Of a stretch of 64,000 nucleotides of DNA, positions 17,889 through 28,250 are shown piece after piece. Positions within the stretch are counted from its first letter, which is position 1. Each line of letters opens with the position of its first letter. The stretch lies in NCBI RefSeq assembly GCF_018588585.1, contig NZ_JAEUFG010000016.1, forward strand, positions 1 through 64,000, in the 5' to 3' direction. Position numbers and translations under genes: made by a program. The DNA comes from Bacillus sp. SM2101 (GTDB taxonomy: Bacteria; Bacillota; Bacilli; Bacillales; SM2101). Under the pieces are notes generated by a model, which saw only the letters and a program-made list of their open reading frames with translations, was not told the DNA's origin and searched no databases.

Positions 17889-18788
17889 TTGAAAAACTTT
17901 AAATTACAATGGATAATTTCTGAAAAAGATCACTATAAGCTCATTCGTGATTTTTTGAAGCAGCAACATATTTCAAAGGCTTCACTCACTGATATCAAGT
18001 TTGCAGGTGGAGATATTATTGTTAATGGAAAATCTCAGAATGTTCGCTACAGGCTAAAGCAAGGTGATCAAGTAGTAGTTGTATTCCCAATAGAACCAAT
18101 TGGTAAGGGTATAGTAGCGGAAAATATTCCTTTAGAAATTATTTATGAGGATGAGTATCTGTTAATTATCAACAAACCACCTAATATGCCGACTATTCCT
18201 TCACGTCAACATCCTCAAGGATCCCTAGCAAATAGTTTGTTGAACTATTATAAGGAGCAGGGCTTACAAATTACCGTCCACATTGTCACTAGACTTGATC
18301 GTGATACATCTGGATTGGTTTTGGTAGCGAAGCATCGTCATGTACACCATTTGCTGTCACAACAACAACAGTTAGGACAAATTAAACGAGTTTACTACGC
18401 TATAGTAAACGGGTTGGTGACATTAAATAGTGGAACGATTACTTCACCAATTGGAAGGAAAAGTAATAGTATCATTGAAAGGGAAGTTAGGGATGATGGA
18501 CAGAAGGCAATTACTCATTTTCAAGTAGTAAGAAGGTATCCTACTTATACATTGGTACAATTACGTTTAGAAACCGGAAGGACGCACCAAATTCGGGTTC
18601 ATATGTCGCATATTGGTCACCCATTAGAGGGAGATACTCTATATGGTGGGACAGTGCAACATATTAAACGGCAAGCTCTGCATTGTCACAAGTTAACATT
18701 TTGTCATCCGGTTACATATAAGGAATTAGTCTTTCAAAAAAATTTACCTGATGATATGCATTCACTTACGACTGAATTTGATAAGTAG
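17889..18788 (+). CDS. yjbO: RluA-family 23S/tRNA pseudouridine synthase (YjbO)
   Basis: About 300 residues. An S4-like N-terminal RNA-binding part (residues about 25-75, including GDIIVNGKSQNVRYRLKQGD) precedes the catalytic domain with the RluA signature HIVTRLDRDTSGLVLVAK, whose Asp is catalytic, then ETGRTHQIRVHMSHIGHPL and GDTLYGG. The frame opens upstream inside nadF, but a TTG at 17889 follows AAGGAATG and gives a normal start. Target site in RNA is not predictable. Last gene of the operon; a strong hairpin follows. Confidence 0.9.
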   Translation: MKNFKLQWIISEKDHYKLIRDFLKQQHISKASLTDIKFAGGDIIVNGKSQNVRYRLKQGDQVVVVFPIEPIGKGIVAENIPLEIIYEDEYLLIINKPPNMPTIPSRQHPQGSLANSLLNYYKEQGLQITVHIVTRLDRDTSGLVLVAKHRHVHHLLSQQQQLGQIKRVYYAIVNGLVTLNSGTITSPIGRKSNSIIEREVRDDGQKAITHFQVVRRYPTYTLVQLRLETGRTHQIRVHMSHIGHPLEGDTLYGGTVQHIKRQALHCHKLTFCHPVTYKELVFQKNLPDDMHSLTTEFDK

Positions 18789-18809
18789 GAGAGTACTCTA
18801 CCCTTATGG

Positions 18810-18842
18810 GCAATCAGGTGAAGAAAGCCTTCACCTGATTGC
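18810..18842. terminator. Hairpin between convergent yjbO and prpE
   Basis: Perfect 14-bp stem GCAATCAGGTGAAG / CTTCACCTGATTGC with a five-base loop. No T tract on either side, so it may act as a 3'-end stabiliser or a weak bidirectional terminator. Confidence 0.6.
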
Positions 18843-18880
18843 AGAACTATTTTGAGATTTAACTGTAACATTTTAGCGTA

Positions 18881-19648
18881 TTATGATTGTGTATTATTTT
18901 GTTGCTCATCCTCTTCAAACGTTCTAAATTTCTCAGCAATATATGGCATAGTTGATTGTACAGCGACAGTTTCAATCTCAGGGTAACGAAAGGCTGTTAA
19001 GCTCCCTCCAAATACAGCACCTGTATCTATATTTATCGTTTTATTAATGATTCTAGGTTGTTTGACAGGTGTATGGCCATATACAATCCAGCTATCTCCA
19101 TTGTAGTTTTGAGCCCAATCTCTTCTAATTGGTGTCCCATCGTCATTCAACTTTCCCGTTATGTCTCCATACAGTACAAACGTCTTGACTTGTTTGTCGT
19201 TTCTTCCAATATAATCAGCGCGGATACCAGCATGTGCAACGATCAGTTTGCTATTATTAATTTGATAATATAATGGTGCATTCTCATAAAGCTCAATAAA
19301 ATTAGATTTGACATCTTGTTGTTCATAAACATTAAGCTGATTATATTCAGCGACCGTTGTTTCTAATCCATGGGTGACTTGTACTTTATTTCCTAAAAAG
19401 AAACGATACAGTTTATTACAATGATTACCTGGTACATAAAATGAATGCTGATTTTTTACTAAAGAATAAACGATGTTAATCATACGAATGGAATGCGGTC
19501 CTCGGTCTGTTATGTCACCAACAAATGCTATGCAACGATTATTAGGATGTAATGGTACCCCAGATGACCATATGTAACCAAGTTTTTCTGTTAACAGCTT
19601 GAATTCGTTATAACACCCATGTATATCTCCAATGACGTCAATGTCCAT
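18881..19648 (-). CDS. prpE: Bis(5'-nucleosyl)-tetraphosphatase PrpE
   Basis: PPP-type metallophosphoesterase; the B. subtilis enzyme hydrolyses diadenosine tetraphosphate and influences spore germination. 255 residues. Metal-binding motifs in order: [31 protein letters not shown], and HAGIRADY, then YGHTPV. Start ATG after AAGGAGAGTAC. Transcribed toward yjbO, with an 835-bp upstream region containing degenerate repeats. Confidence 0.92.
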   Translation of the reverse strand: MDIDVIGDIHGCYNEFKLLTEKLGYIWSSGVPLHPNNRCIAFVGDITDRGPHSIRMINIVYSLVKNQHSFYVPGNHCNKLYRFFLGNKVQVTHGLETTVAEYNQLNVYEQQDVKSNFIELYENAPLYYQINNSKLIVAHAGIRADYIGRNDKQVKTFVLYGDITGKLNDDGTPIRRDWAQNYNGDSWIVYGHTPVKQPRIINKTINIDTGAVFGGSLTAFRYPEIETVAVQSTMPYIAEKFRTFEEDEQQNNTQS

Positions 19649-19916
19649 TATGTACTCTCCTTAACAATAAGCATTTTAACTCTCCATCTCAAATGTGATT
19701 TTTTCTTCAGATAATTGTCATCTATAATCGAGTTAATTTCGAGGTGTGTTGAAAAAACATCATAGAACTTTTCTTCTTTTATAATAAGCTACATTGCATT
19801 TCACTATTCCAAACAGAACGTTATATAAAAATACATCATGCTACGAATATGACAAAGTCTAGCACAAATGAATAAGAGCAGCTAAAAAAGCTACGGGTCA
19901 GTCAGAAAATGCTTCT
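19649..19916. other. Intergenic region upstream of prpE
   Basis: About 270 bp of AT-rich DNA with no credible gene. It should contain the prpE promoter (minus strand); no convincing consensus was found. Confidence 0.4.
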
Positions 19917-20168
19917 AGTTTGGACAATAAAGGATGCGAATGTATAGGTTATGACGATAAAGGTGCAAGTACGACATTAATGATATTGGTTTGGATAATA
20001 AAAGGTGCGAATGGGACAGTAAGACTATAGTTTTAGAAAATAAAGGAGGCGGTTGCGACAGTAAAACTAATGGTTTGGAAATAAAGGATGCGAATGTGAC
20101 AGTAGGATTATAGGTTATGGCAACAAAGGTGCAAGTACGATTCGTGATGTTGGTTTAGGTAATAAATT
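19917..20168 (+). repeat. Degenerate tandem repeat, unit about 41-43 bp
   Basis: At least six imperfect units built around AATAAAGGTGCGAATG then GACAGTAAGACTATAGG and a GGTTTGGA joint. Units 1-2 resemble units 5-6 more closely than their neighbours, showing a higher-order two-unit period. Every frame has frequent stops, so it is not coding. It lies between the divergently placed 3' end of rodA and the 5' end of prpE. Confidence 0.65.
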
Positions 20169-20263
20169 GAAAAATAACTTTGTGCTACGCTAAAGGAATA
20201 TCCTCTTGGTTGAGGTGTTAATCATTCAACATTAGATGTTTGAATGACTAACTACCCATAACT

Positions 20264-20300
20264 AAAAAGCGAAGCTCTTTTCAAATGAGCTTCGCTTTTG
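20264..20300 (-). terminator. Terminator downstream of the rodA-like gene
   Basis: Perfect 13-bp stem AAAAGCGAAGCTC / GAGCTTCGCTTTT (20265-20277, 20287-20299). On the minus strand it ends in T5. It is the first terminator met by transcripts leaving the gene at 20484. Confidence 0.75.
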
Positions 20301-20483
20301 TGTGATTTTCACTCTACTCCAAAACCTTCAAACGGAATATTACGCTTGTGTAGGGGTGTCTTCGCAAGTTCTAAAGCTAATAATGATGACAGCTTATGTT
20401 CCTAAAAGCAAGCCAACAGGAAAAACCTCTTCATGTTGCTAGAGTGGAGTAATAATGGCAACCTTTTTTGAGTAACCTGTATC

Positions 20484-21638
20484 TTAATCGAACATAAATT
20501 TGATTGTTCTCGAACGCACATTTAATACTATTCCTATAGCAATCATGTAGGTAAGCAAGGAGCTTCCACCATAGCTAATAAAAGGAAGAGGAATTCCTGT
20601 TATTGGTAAAAGGCCTATTGTCATACCAATATTTTGGAAAACTTGAAATGTAATCATGCCTATAATTCCTGTACATAGGTAGCTGCCGTAAGGGTCATTG
20701 CTTTCTAGAGCGGTATGAATGATCCGGTAGATAAGCAGGAAGAAAATAGAGATTAGCAAGCACGCACCAATGAAACCAAATTCTTCTGCTATAATTGCAA
20801 AAATAAAGTCTGTATGTGCTTCAGGAATACGTACACCTTCAGTCATATACCCTCGTCCGACTAGCTCCCCAGATCCAATAGCCAATAAAGATTGTAATAG
20901 CTGGAACCCTTGGGTAGGATATTCGTACGGAGCAAGCCATCCGTAAAATCTGCCTAATGTGTATGAATTACTATCTCCTCCTAAAAAATATTCGACGAAA
21001 AAGTCAAAGTTTAGGAAGTATATAAGAACAACGATACTTATGACTAAGATTACTGAAAAAAACAATGCTGCAATATAGCGCCATTTGATTCCAGATACAA
21101 GGATAATAGATGCGATAATAGCGGATAATACCATTGCAGTACCAAGATCGGGTTGCATCATAACAAGTAGCAGAGGTGGCCCCGAAATGAGCATGATTTT
21201 CATAAACAGCAATAAGTCTTCTTTAAGTGTCCGAATAGGATATTTTTCATTGTGGCGAAACACAATTTGACTTAATAGAATGATGAGGAAGATTTTCATC
21301 ACCTCAGATGGCTGAAAGCTTCCAAGCCCTCCAGGAAACTGATACCAACTTGTTGCTCCATTTATATTTTTGACAAAATCTCCTTCTGGAATAATTTCTA
21401 AGCCGAGCAGAAGAAGCATGCCAAGACCATATAAAATCCAAGATATTTGTCTGAAGCGGTCAAAATCAATAATCATCGTCACAAGAATAGCTACTAAGCC
21501 AATCACATACCAAACAATTTGTTTTGTCACATATGCTGAATTAGCACTATAAATAGCAATACAGCTATATATTACAAAAAGTATCATTAACAACACAATC
21601 ATATAATCTATCTTTGGTTGAGTCTTTTCTTTTTCCAT
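20484..21638 (-). CDS. rodA: SEDS-family cell-wall glycosyltransferase, RodA-like
   Basis: 384 residues with about ten membrane segments. SEDS (FtsW/RodA/SpoVE) proteins polymerise peptidoglycan glycan strands with a partner class B PBP. Conserved parts: NGATSWYQFPG, FQPSEVMKIFLI, MMQPDLGTAMV with the catalytic Asp, the large loop ending RIPEAHTDFIFAIIAEEFGF, and ITGIPLPFISYGGSSLL. The loop sequence and the WYQ...GSFQPSE segment favour RodA over FtsW, but assignment between RodA and other SEDS paralogues is not certain. The ATG follows AGAAGAAGG. Confidence 0.85.
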   Translation of the reverse strand: MEKEKTQPKIDYMIVLLMILFVIYSCIAIYSANSAYVTKQIVWYVIGLVAILVTMIIDFDRFRQISWILYGLGMLLLLGLEIIPEGDFVKNINGATSWYQFPGGLGSFQPSEVMKIFLIILLSQIVFRHNEKYPIRTLKEDLLLFMKIMLISGPPLLLVMMQPDLGTAMVLSAIIASIILVSGIKWRYIAALFFSVILVISIVVLIYFLNFDFFVEYFLGGDSNSYTLGRFYGWLAPYEYPTQGFQLLQSLLAIGSGELVGRGYMTEGVRIPEAHTDFIFAIIAEEFGFIGACLLISIFFLLIYRIIHTALESNDPYGSYLCTGIIGMITFQVFQNIGMTIGLLPITGIPLPFISYGGSSLLTYMIAIGIVLNVRSRTIKFMFD

Positions 21639-22024
21639 TGTATAAACCTTCTTCTAGTTATTCTCTCTTCGATATATTTTGACATAACTAGCGACATTTT
21701 ACTATACATTTGCTAGTATAATGTGTATAAAAATTTTTTCCTGTTACAATAGTAAGTCTTATTGTTATCGTAAGGATGTAGTGACACGTGTTCAATAAGA
21801 GAACAGTGACTCGTTTTCCTTTTATTAACAGTAAGTATAATTAGTTAATGCTATTGCTAAAAAAGTACTGAATAACATTCAGTGTAATTAGTTTATCATA
21901 ATTTTTGTTAACTTGAGCATCCTCCGATACATAAGATTTCGTGTAGTAGATATTAAGTGGGTTTATTTTACATTTAAAAAATGTAAGGGATTATGATTTT
22001 AGACTAGAGAGGGGGTTAACTAAA
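21639..22024. other. Divergent intergenic region, rodA-like gene and mgtE
   Basis: About 390 bp without a gene. A short hairpin ACTGAAT/ATTCAGT lies at 21867-21883. The magnesium M-box riboswitch that often precedes mgtE was looked for (GC-rich conserved core) and not recognised. Confidence 0.4.
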
Positions 22025-23395
22025 ATGAGTGATAATAAAAAATTTGACATGTTGAGAGACTTTAATGAGCTGATTCAGTTACTGTTAGAAGAAAATATTG
22101 AATATTTTAGAGAAAAGTTTTTTGACTTACATCCATATGATCAAGCCAAATTTTTCGTGAAGTTAGACAAAAATGTTAGAATGCTATTATATCGTTTTTT
22201 ATCACCTAAAGAGATGGCTGCAATTTTCGAGAACATTGAAATTGAAGAAGAAGATTATCAACGGATATTATCCGAGATGAATCCAAACTTTGCTGCTGAC
22301 ATGCTTGCGGAAATGTATGCAGATGATGCCGTTGACGTGTTGAATGAAATAGATAAAGATCAGGCAGCTAGCTATTTAACGATCATGGATGACGAGTCAG
22401 CTGGAGAAATTAAAGAATTACTTCATTACGAAGAATCTACAGCTGGAAGTATTATGACAACTGAATTTATTGCTATTCATGCAAATCAAACTGTTCGTTC
22501 AGCGATGCATATTTTGAAAAAAGAGGCACCGCGTGCAGAAACGATCTACTATGTATATGTGATCAATGAAGAGAAGCAATTAGTAGGTGTCATATCATTA
22601 AGGGATTTAATTATATCTGATGATGAAACGATGATAGGAGATATGATGTATGATCGCGTGCTAGCAGTTTCTGTAGCAGAAGATCAGGAAGAAGTAGCTA
22701 AAAAGATGAAGGACTATAACTTTTTAGCAGTACCTGTGGTAGACTTTAGAAATCACCTTTTAGGGATTATCACTGTAGATGATATTATGGACGTAATGGA
22801 TGAAGAAGCATCTGAAGATTATTCAAAATTAGCAGCTATTTCCGACGTAGACAGTTTTGACAAAAACCCCTTAACTGCAGCACGTAAAAGGTTACCTTGG
22901 TTAATTATTTTACTTCTTTTAGGAATGATGACTGCTAACCTCATTGGTAAGTTTGAAAGAACACTTGAACAAGTTGCAATCTTAGCTATGTTTATTCCGC
23001 TCATTGCAGGGATGGCGGGTAATACTGGAACACAAGCATTGGCGGTTGCAGTGAGAGGAATTGCTACAGGAGATCATGAGCATGAGAGTAAATGGAAATT
23101 ACTTATCCGTGAAGCAGGAACTGGACTAATAACTGGCCTTACGTGTGGAGTACTTGTTACAATAATCGTATATTTTTGGCAACATAATATATTTTTAGGT
23201 ATTCTCGTCGGACTTTCAATTTTAGCGACCTTGATCGTAGCTACGATTGCAGGTGCATTAGTCCCCTTAATTATGCACAGGTTAAAAATAGATCCAGCTG
23301 TAGCATCTGGTCCATTTATTACTACTATCAATGACATATTAAGTATTTTAATTTATTTTGGAATGGCAACACTATTTATGAGCTATTTACTTTAG
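22025..23395 (+). CDS. mgtE: Magnesium transporter MgtE
   Basis: Homodimeric Mg2+ channel. 456 residues. An N-terminal MgtE_N superhelical domain (about 15-130, with MNPNFAADMLAEM and DDAVDVLNE repeats) precedes two CBS domains (about 135-265, IMTTEFIAI...VVDFRNHLLGIITVDD) that sense cytosolic Mg2+, a plug helix, and five C-terminal membrane segments including GMAGNTGTQALAV and DPAVASGPFITTINDILS. AGAGAGGGGG precedes the ATG. Followed after 17 bp by the antiporter gene, so likely cotranscribed. Confidence 0.95.
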   Translation: MSDNKKFDMLRDFNELIQLLLEENIEYFREKFFDLHPYDQAKFFVKLDKNVRMLLYRFLSPKEMAAIFENIEIEEEDYQRILSEMNPNFAADMLAEMYADDAVDVLNEIDKDQAASYLTIMDDESAGEIKELLHYEESTAGSIMTTEFIAIHANQTVRSAMHILKKEAPRAETIYYVYVINEEKQLVGVISLRDLIISDDETMIGDMMYDRVLAVSVAEDQEEVAKKMKDYNFLAVPVVDFRNHLLGIITVDDIMDVMDEEASEDYSKLAAISDVDSFDKNPLTAARKRLPWLIILLLLGMMTANLIGKFERTLEQVAILAMFIPLIAGMAGNTGTQALAVAVRGIATGDHEHESKWKLLIREAGTGLITGLTCGVLVTIIVYFWQHNIFLGILVGLSILATLIVATIAGALVPLIMHRLKIDPAVASGPFITTINDILSILIYFGMATLFMSYLL

Positions 23396-23412
23396 AAAGG
23401 CAGGAATATTAT

Positions 23413-25266
23413 ATGGAGCAACATGCTTCTGTCACTTCGCTAGTTATCGTAATAATCATTGCATTTTTAACTCCAATTTTACTTCATAGACTGCGATTGA
23501 ATCTCATTCCGTTGGTCGTTGCAGAAATTGTGATGGGGCTAATTATTGGAAAAAGTGGATTTAATATCGTACATCCTGACATGTGGCTAGAAACGCTGTC
23601 GATGTTAGGCTTTATCTTTTTAATGTTTTTAAGTGGTCTAGAAATCGACTTCTCAGCATTTGCTGGAAGTAAAAAGAAGGAAAAATTGAGCAGTGGAAAA
23701 GATGCACCAAATCCATTTCTTGTTGGATTTCTTATTTTTGTAGGTATTTTTGGCATATCCTTAGTTCTATCATACATATTTGTCTGGTTTGGTATCATTG
23801 AAAATGCATTTTTAATGACATTAATTATTTCTACAATCTCCCTAGGCGTTGTTGTTCCTACACTCAAAGACGTTCAAATTATGAAGTCGTCAATCGGGCA
23901 AACGATCCTATTAGTAGCTGTCATTGCAGACTTAGTGACAATGATTTTATTAGCTGTCTTTGTATCTATATATGATACTGGACAAGGTAGCACATGGTTA
24001 TTACTGATCTTGTTTGGTGTTGGGGTTATCTTTTATTTATTAGGGAAATATTTCCGAAACCAATCTTTTCTTGAAACGATGTCTAAAGGGACAATTCAGA
24101 TTGGCACACGGGCGGTATTTGCTTTAATTATTGTATTAGTGGCATTATCTGAAACAATCGGTGCAGAAAATATATTAGGAGCATTTTTAGCTGGAGTACT
24201 TGTTTCCCTTTTAGCACCAAATGCAGATCTAGTCCATAAATTGGACTCATTCGGTTATGGCTTTTTAATACCAATTTTTTTCGTCATGGTCGGGGTAAAT
24301 TTAGACATATGGTCCTTATTTGAACATCCTAAATTGTTATTGTTTATTCCGTTATTGCTAGGTGCTTTGTTTATCTCAAAAATAATCCCTATTTATATAT
24401 TAAGAATTTGGTATGATCGAAAAACAGTTCTTGCTTCTGGTTTTCTTCTAACATCAACTTTGTCCTTAGTAATTGCCGCAGGAACTATTGGTGTTCGGAT
24501 GGAAATTATTAGTCAACAAATGTCAGATGCATTTATTTTAGTAGCAGTTATAACAAGTGTTGTTTCTCCAATTGCATTTAAAAAGATCTTCCCAGTACAG
24601 GAAGGAGAAATGCGTAAATTAAAGGTTGCCTTTATTGGAGCGAATCAACATACTCTAACTGTGACACGAGAATTAAACCCAGCTTTATATGAGTCAACTT
24701 TATATCATGTTACACAAGAGAAAATTGAGAAGAAAATTGCTGATTCATTGTTTGAGATTGTTGAAGTATCTGACTATTCGATTGAATCATTAAAGAATCT
24801 CGATGTATTTGATGTAGATATTTTTGTAGCAACAACTGGTGAAGAAACAATAAATGCTGAAGTAGCCATCTTTGCAAAAGAGTATGGTGTGGATCGTGTC
24901 ATTGCGAGGGTTGAGTCACCGAACTTAGACGAGGAGCTAAAGTCAAGAAATGTCGATGTGTTCTCGGTATTCTTATCGACGAAAGCCTTGTTAAAGGCAT
25001 TAATTGAGTCTCCAAGTATCATGAACATCTTAACTAATCAAGATACTGCGTTATACCAAATCAATATGAATAATCTTAAATACGACGGTTTAATGCTGCG
25101 TAATTTTCCTTTTACTGGTGATGTGATTTTCGTTCGAATGTTCAGAGGAAAAGATTCGATCGTACCGCACGGGGATACTGAACTGAAAATGGGTGACAGG
25201 CTCATTGTAACAGGGTCACGAGAGTATGTTGAAGAGTTAAGAAGAGTACTTGAATTTGGTGAATAA
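23413..25266 (+). CDS. yjbQ: CPA2-family cation:proton antiporter with TrkA domains (YjbQ)
   Basis: 617 residues. The N-terminal two thirds is a monovalent cation:proton antiporter-2 domain with about 12 membrane segments (VAEIVMGLIIGKSGFN, FLSGLEIDF, STISLGVVVPTLKD, GAFLAGVLVSLL). It is followed by a TrkA-N/RCK-like part (about 405-520) and a TrkA-C domain ending DTELKMGDRLIVTGS. The usual GxGxxG of the RCK is degraded to GANQHT, so nucleotide binding may be altered. The ion (K+ or Na+) cannot be told from sequence. Matches YjbQ in length and position. Confidence 0.92.
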   Translation: MEQHASVTSLVIVIIIAFLTPILLHRLRLNLIPLVVAEIVMGLIIGKSGFNIVHPDMWLETLSMLGFIFLMFLSGLEIDFSAFAGSKKKEKLSSGKDAPNPFLVGFLIFVGIFGISLVLSYIFVWFGIIENAFLMTLIISTISLGVVVPTLKDVQIMKSSIGQTILLVAVIADLVTMILLAVFVSIYDTGQGSTWLLLILFGVGVIFYLLGKYFRNQSFLETMSKGTIQIGTRAVFALIIVLVALSETIGAENILGAFLAGVLVSLLAPNADLVHKLDSFGYGFLIPIFFVMVGVNLDIWSLFEHPKLLLFIPLLLGALFISKIIPIYILRIWYDRKTVLASGFLLTSTLSLVIAAGTIGVRMEIISQQMSDAFILVAVITSVVSPIAFKKIFPVQEGEMRKLKVAFIGANQHTLTVTRELNPALYESTLYHVTQEKIEKKIADSLFEIVEVSDYSIESLKNLDVFDVDIFVATTGEETINAEVAIFAKEYGVDRVIARVESPNLDEELKSRNVDVFSVFLSTKALLKALIESPSIMNILTNQDTALYQINMNNLKYDGLMLRNFPFTGDVIFVRMFRGKDSIVPHGDTELKMGDRLIVTGSREYVEELRRVLEFGE

Positions 25267-25430
25267 TAAAGCTATTCATAAATATTGATTAAAAAAAGGG
25301 TCTGAATCTATACTCTATATTCTGTATACAATATTGCTATAAATGATACAGACCATAGGGTATACGAAGCTGGCCCTTTGCTTATGAGAAATATATTATG
25401 AATGTGCTCAAAAATATGTTATACTATTTT

Positions 25431-25448
25431 TATTACTAGGTACTAATA
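25431..25448 (+). promoter_or_regulatory. FapR-like operator of fabI
   Basis: TATTACTAGGTACTAATA; its complement reads ATTAGTACCTAGTAA, very close to the FapR box of Bacillus lipid genes (TTAGTACC-N-GTACTAA type). It sits just after a TATACT -10 hexamer (25420-25425), overlapping the expected transcription start, the usual location for FapR repression released by malonyl-CoA. Confidence 0.75.
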
Positions 25449-25475
25449 ACTTGTAATAATTCAGGAGGGATATAC

Positions 25476-26252
25476 ATGTCTTTTTCTTTAAAAGGACGTA
25501 CATACGTTGTAATGGGCGTTGCAAATAAACGTAGCATAGCATGGGGCATCGCTCGTTCACTTCATAATGCTGGTGCAAGACTTATTTTTACTTTTGCAGG
25601 TGAGCGTTTAGAGAAGAATGTCCGAGATCTTGCTGACACGTTGGAAGGGAATGATACACTCGTCTTACCTTGTGATGTTACAAACGATGAAGAAGTTGCT
25701 AATTGTTTCAGCAAGATAAAAGATGAAGTAGGTACTATACATGGGATTGCTCACTGTATAGCCTTTGCAAATAAAGAAGAGCTAACTGGAGATTTTCTTA
25801 ATACATCTCGGGACGGCTTCTTATTATCACATAACATCAGTTCATACTCTTTAACAGCTGTCGCAAAAGAAGCAAAGGACCTTATGACAGAAGGTGGAAG
25901 TATTATTACTTTAACTTATTTAGGTGGAGAACGTGTGGTCTCAAACTATAATGTGATGGGTGTTGCAAAAGCATCACTTGAAGCTAGTGTGAAATATTTA
26001 GCGAATGACTTAGGGAAATATGGTATACGGGTTAATGCAATTTCCGCTGGACCAATCCGAACATTGTCAGCAAAAGGTGTAAGTGATTTTAACTCTATTC
26101 TAAAAGAAATTGAAGAACGTGCACCTCTTCGTCGAACAACAACACAAGAAGAGGTTGGTGACACAGCTACGTTTTTATTCAGTGACTTTTCAAGAGGTAT
26201 TACTGGTGAAAATATCCATGTAGATTCTGGATATCACATTCTAGCAAGGTAA
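25476..26252 (+). CDS. fabI: Enoyl-[acyl-carrier-protein] reductase (NADH) FabI
   Basis: Last step of the fatty-acid elongation cycle. 258 residues, SDR fold. The N-terminal cofactor region is VVMGVANKRSIAWGIARSL; the catalytic Tyr-X6-Lys is in SNYNVMGVAKASLE, preceded by the other conserved Tyr in TLTYLGG. The C-terminus ENIHVDSGYHIL is typical. AGGAGGG precedes the ATG. Controlled by the FapR-like site upstream. The tenA-thi cluster that separates yjbQ from fabI in B. subtilis is absent here. Confidence 0.97.
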   Translation: MSFSLKGRTYVVMGVANKRSIAWGIARSLHNAGARLIFTFAGERLEKNVRDLADTLEGNDTLVLPCDVTNDEEVANCFSKIKDEVGTIHGIAHCIAFANKEELTGDFLNTSRDGFLLSHNISSYSLTAVAKEAKDLMTEGGSIITLTYLGGERVVSNYNVMGVAKASLEASVKYLANDLGKYGIRVNAISAGPIRTLSAKGVSDFNSILKEIEERAPLRRTTTQEEVGDTATFLFSDFSRGITGENIHVDSGYHILAR

Positions 26253-26301
26253 ATCGAAAAAAATAGTTTAGAAATTTATAATCGAAAGTATAAATCGTTT
26301 T

Positions 26302-26339
26302 AAAAACCTTCTTTTCAAATGAAAAGAAGGTTTTTTTTC
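26302..26339 (+). terminator. fabI terminator
   Basis: Stem of about 15 bp (AAAAACCTTCTTTTC / GAAAAGAAGGTTTTT) with loop AAAT and T8. Confidence 0.92.
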
Positions 26340-26413
26340 TTAAATTTAGGTAATTTGTTGTACGAAGTGCATAAATATATATTGATGGAAATCGAATTAA
26401 GGGGTGAAAGAGC

Positions 26414-26869
26414 ATGAAAGAAAAACAAAAAATTAAAAATACACCATTTATGTATATTATACAACCCAACTTAAGTACAATTGAATCATCTATGCAAAAA
26501 ACATTTATAGCCAAGGTGGATAAAAATGAATCTATAAATGTAACTGACATAAATAAAATCGATAACAAAGATAGTGTTGAAAAAATAGAACAGCCTGAAC
26601 GTATAATAGAAAAGAGAAAATATGCTAAAAAATCTTCAATTAAACCTTTTAAAGAAATGGACCTAGTTGAAAAAGTGAAATTTTTAGCAAATCCACCAAA
26701 ACAACTACCTCGTGTAAAATGTAAAATTAAAACGATCAATGATATGTTTGAAGGTACGATTATTGAACAAACGGATGAAGAAATTTCAATGCATTTGATA
26801 GATACTGGCGAAACAATTACGATTAATATCGATGAGGTTGAACTAATAACAATGGTAGGATTGTCGTAG
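26414..26869 (+). CDS. cotO: Spore coat protein CotO family
   Basis: 151 residues (B. subtilis CotO about 227). N-terminus NTPFMYIIQPNL, a charged low-complexity centre, a basic KRKYAKKSSIKPFKEM segment and a compact C-terminal part FLANPPKQLPRVKCKIKT...FEGTII. The LANPPKQLP-type segment and the location right after fabI match CotO/YjbX, a morphogenetic protein needed for outer coat assembly. Start ATG after GGGGTGAAAG. The shorter length reflects a reduced central region. Confidence 0.72.
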   Translation: MKEKQKIKNTPFMYIIQPNLSTIESSMQKTFIAKVDKNESINVTDINKIDNKDSVEKIEQPERIIEKRKYAKKSSIKPFKEMDLVEKVKFLANPPKQLPRVKCKIKTINDMFEGTIIEQTDEEISMHLIDTGETITINIDEVELITMVGLS

Positions 26870-26921
26870 CTGTATGGTATGGTGGGAGCTCTAATTGTCG
26901 TGTAGACATTTAGAGCTTTTG

Positions 26922-28028
<1,107 letters not shown>

Positions 28029-28250
28029 TTAATGTATGGTTATCCAACATAAGTTGCCAACAATTTTCTCAGTTTCATAAAAAAATAGGTATTTTCCTAG
28101 TTCTAGTATTTTTCACTGTAGCTAGGTAACGTGCCTACATTTAAAAAAATGAAAAGTAATTAGGAACAACGGTCCTTACAAACTCGTATCATAAATAAAT
28201 AAGGATAGTTTATCTCAATTTTACTAAGTGTAAATGAATGGAGGTTGATT

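Noticed and set aside
21639-22024. M-box (magnesium) riboswitch before mgtE
   Set aside because: The region is AT-rich and lacks the GC-rich conserved core of the M-box; only a small hairpin is present.
25295-25380. Large stem (AAAGGGTC ... GGCCCTTT, with GGTCTG/CAGACC inside) between yjbQ and fabI as a riboswitch
   Set aside because: Pairing is long-range and imperfect, with no T tract or known motif, and it lies upstream of the fabI promoter; not enough support to call a feature.
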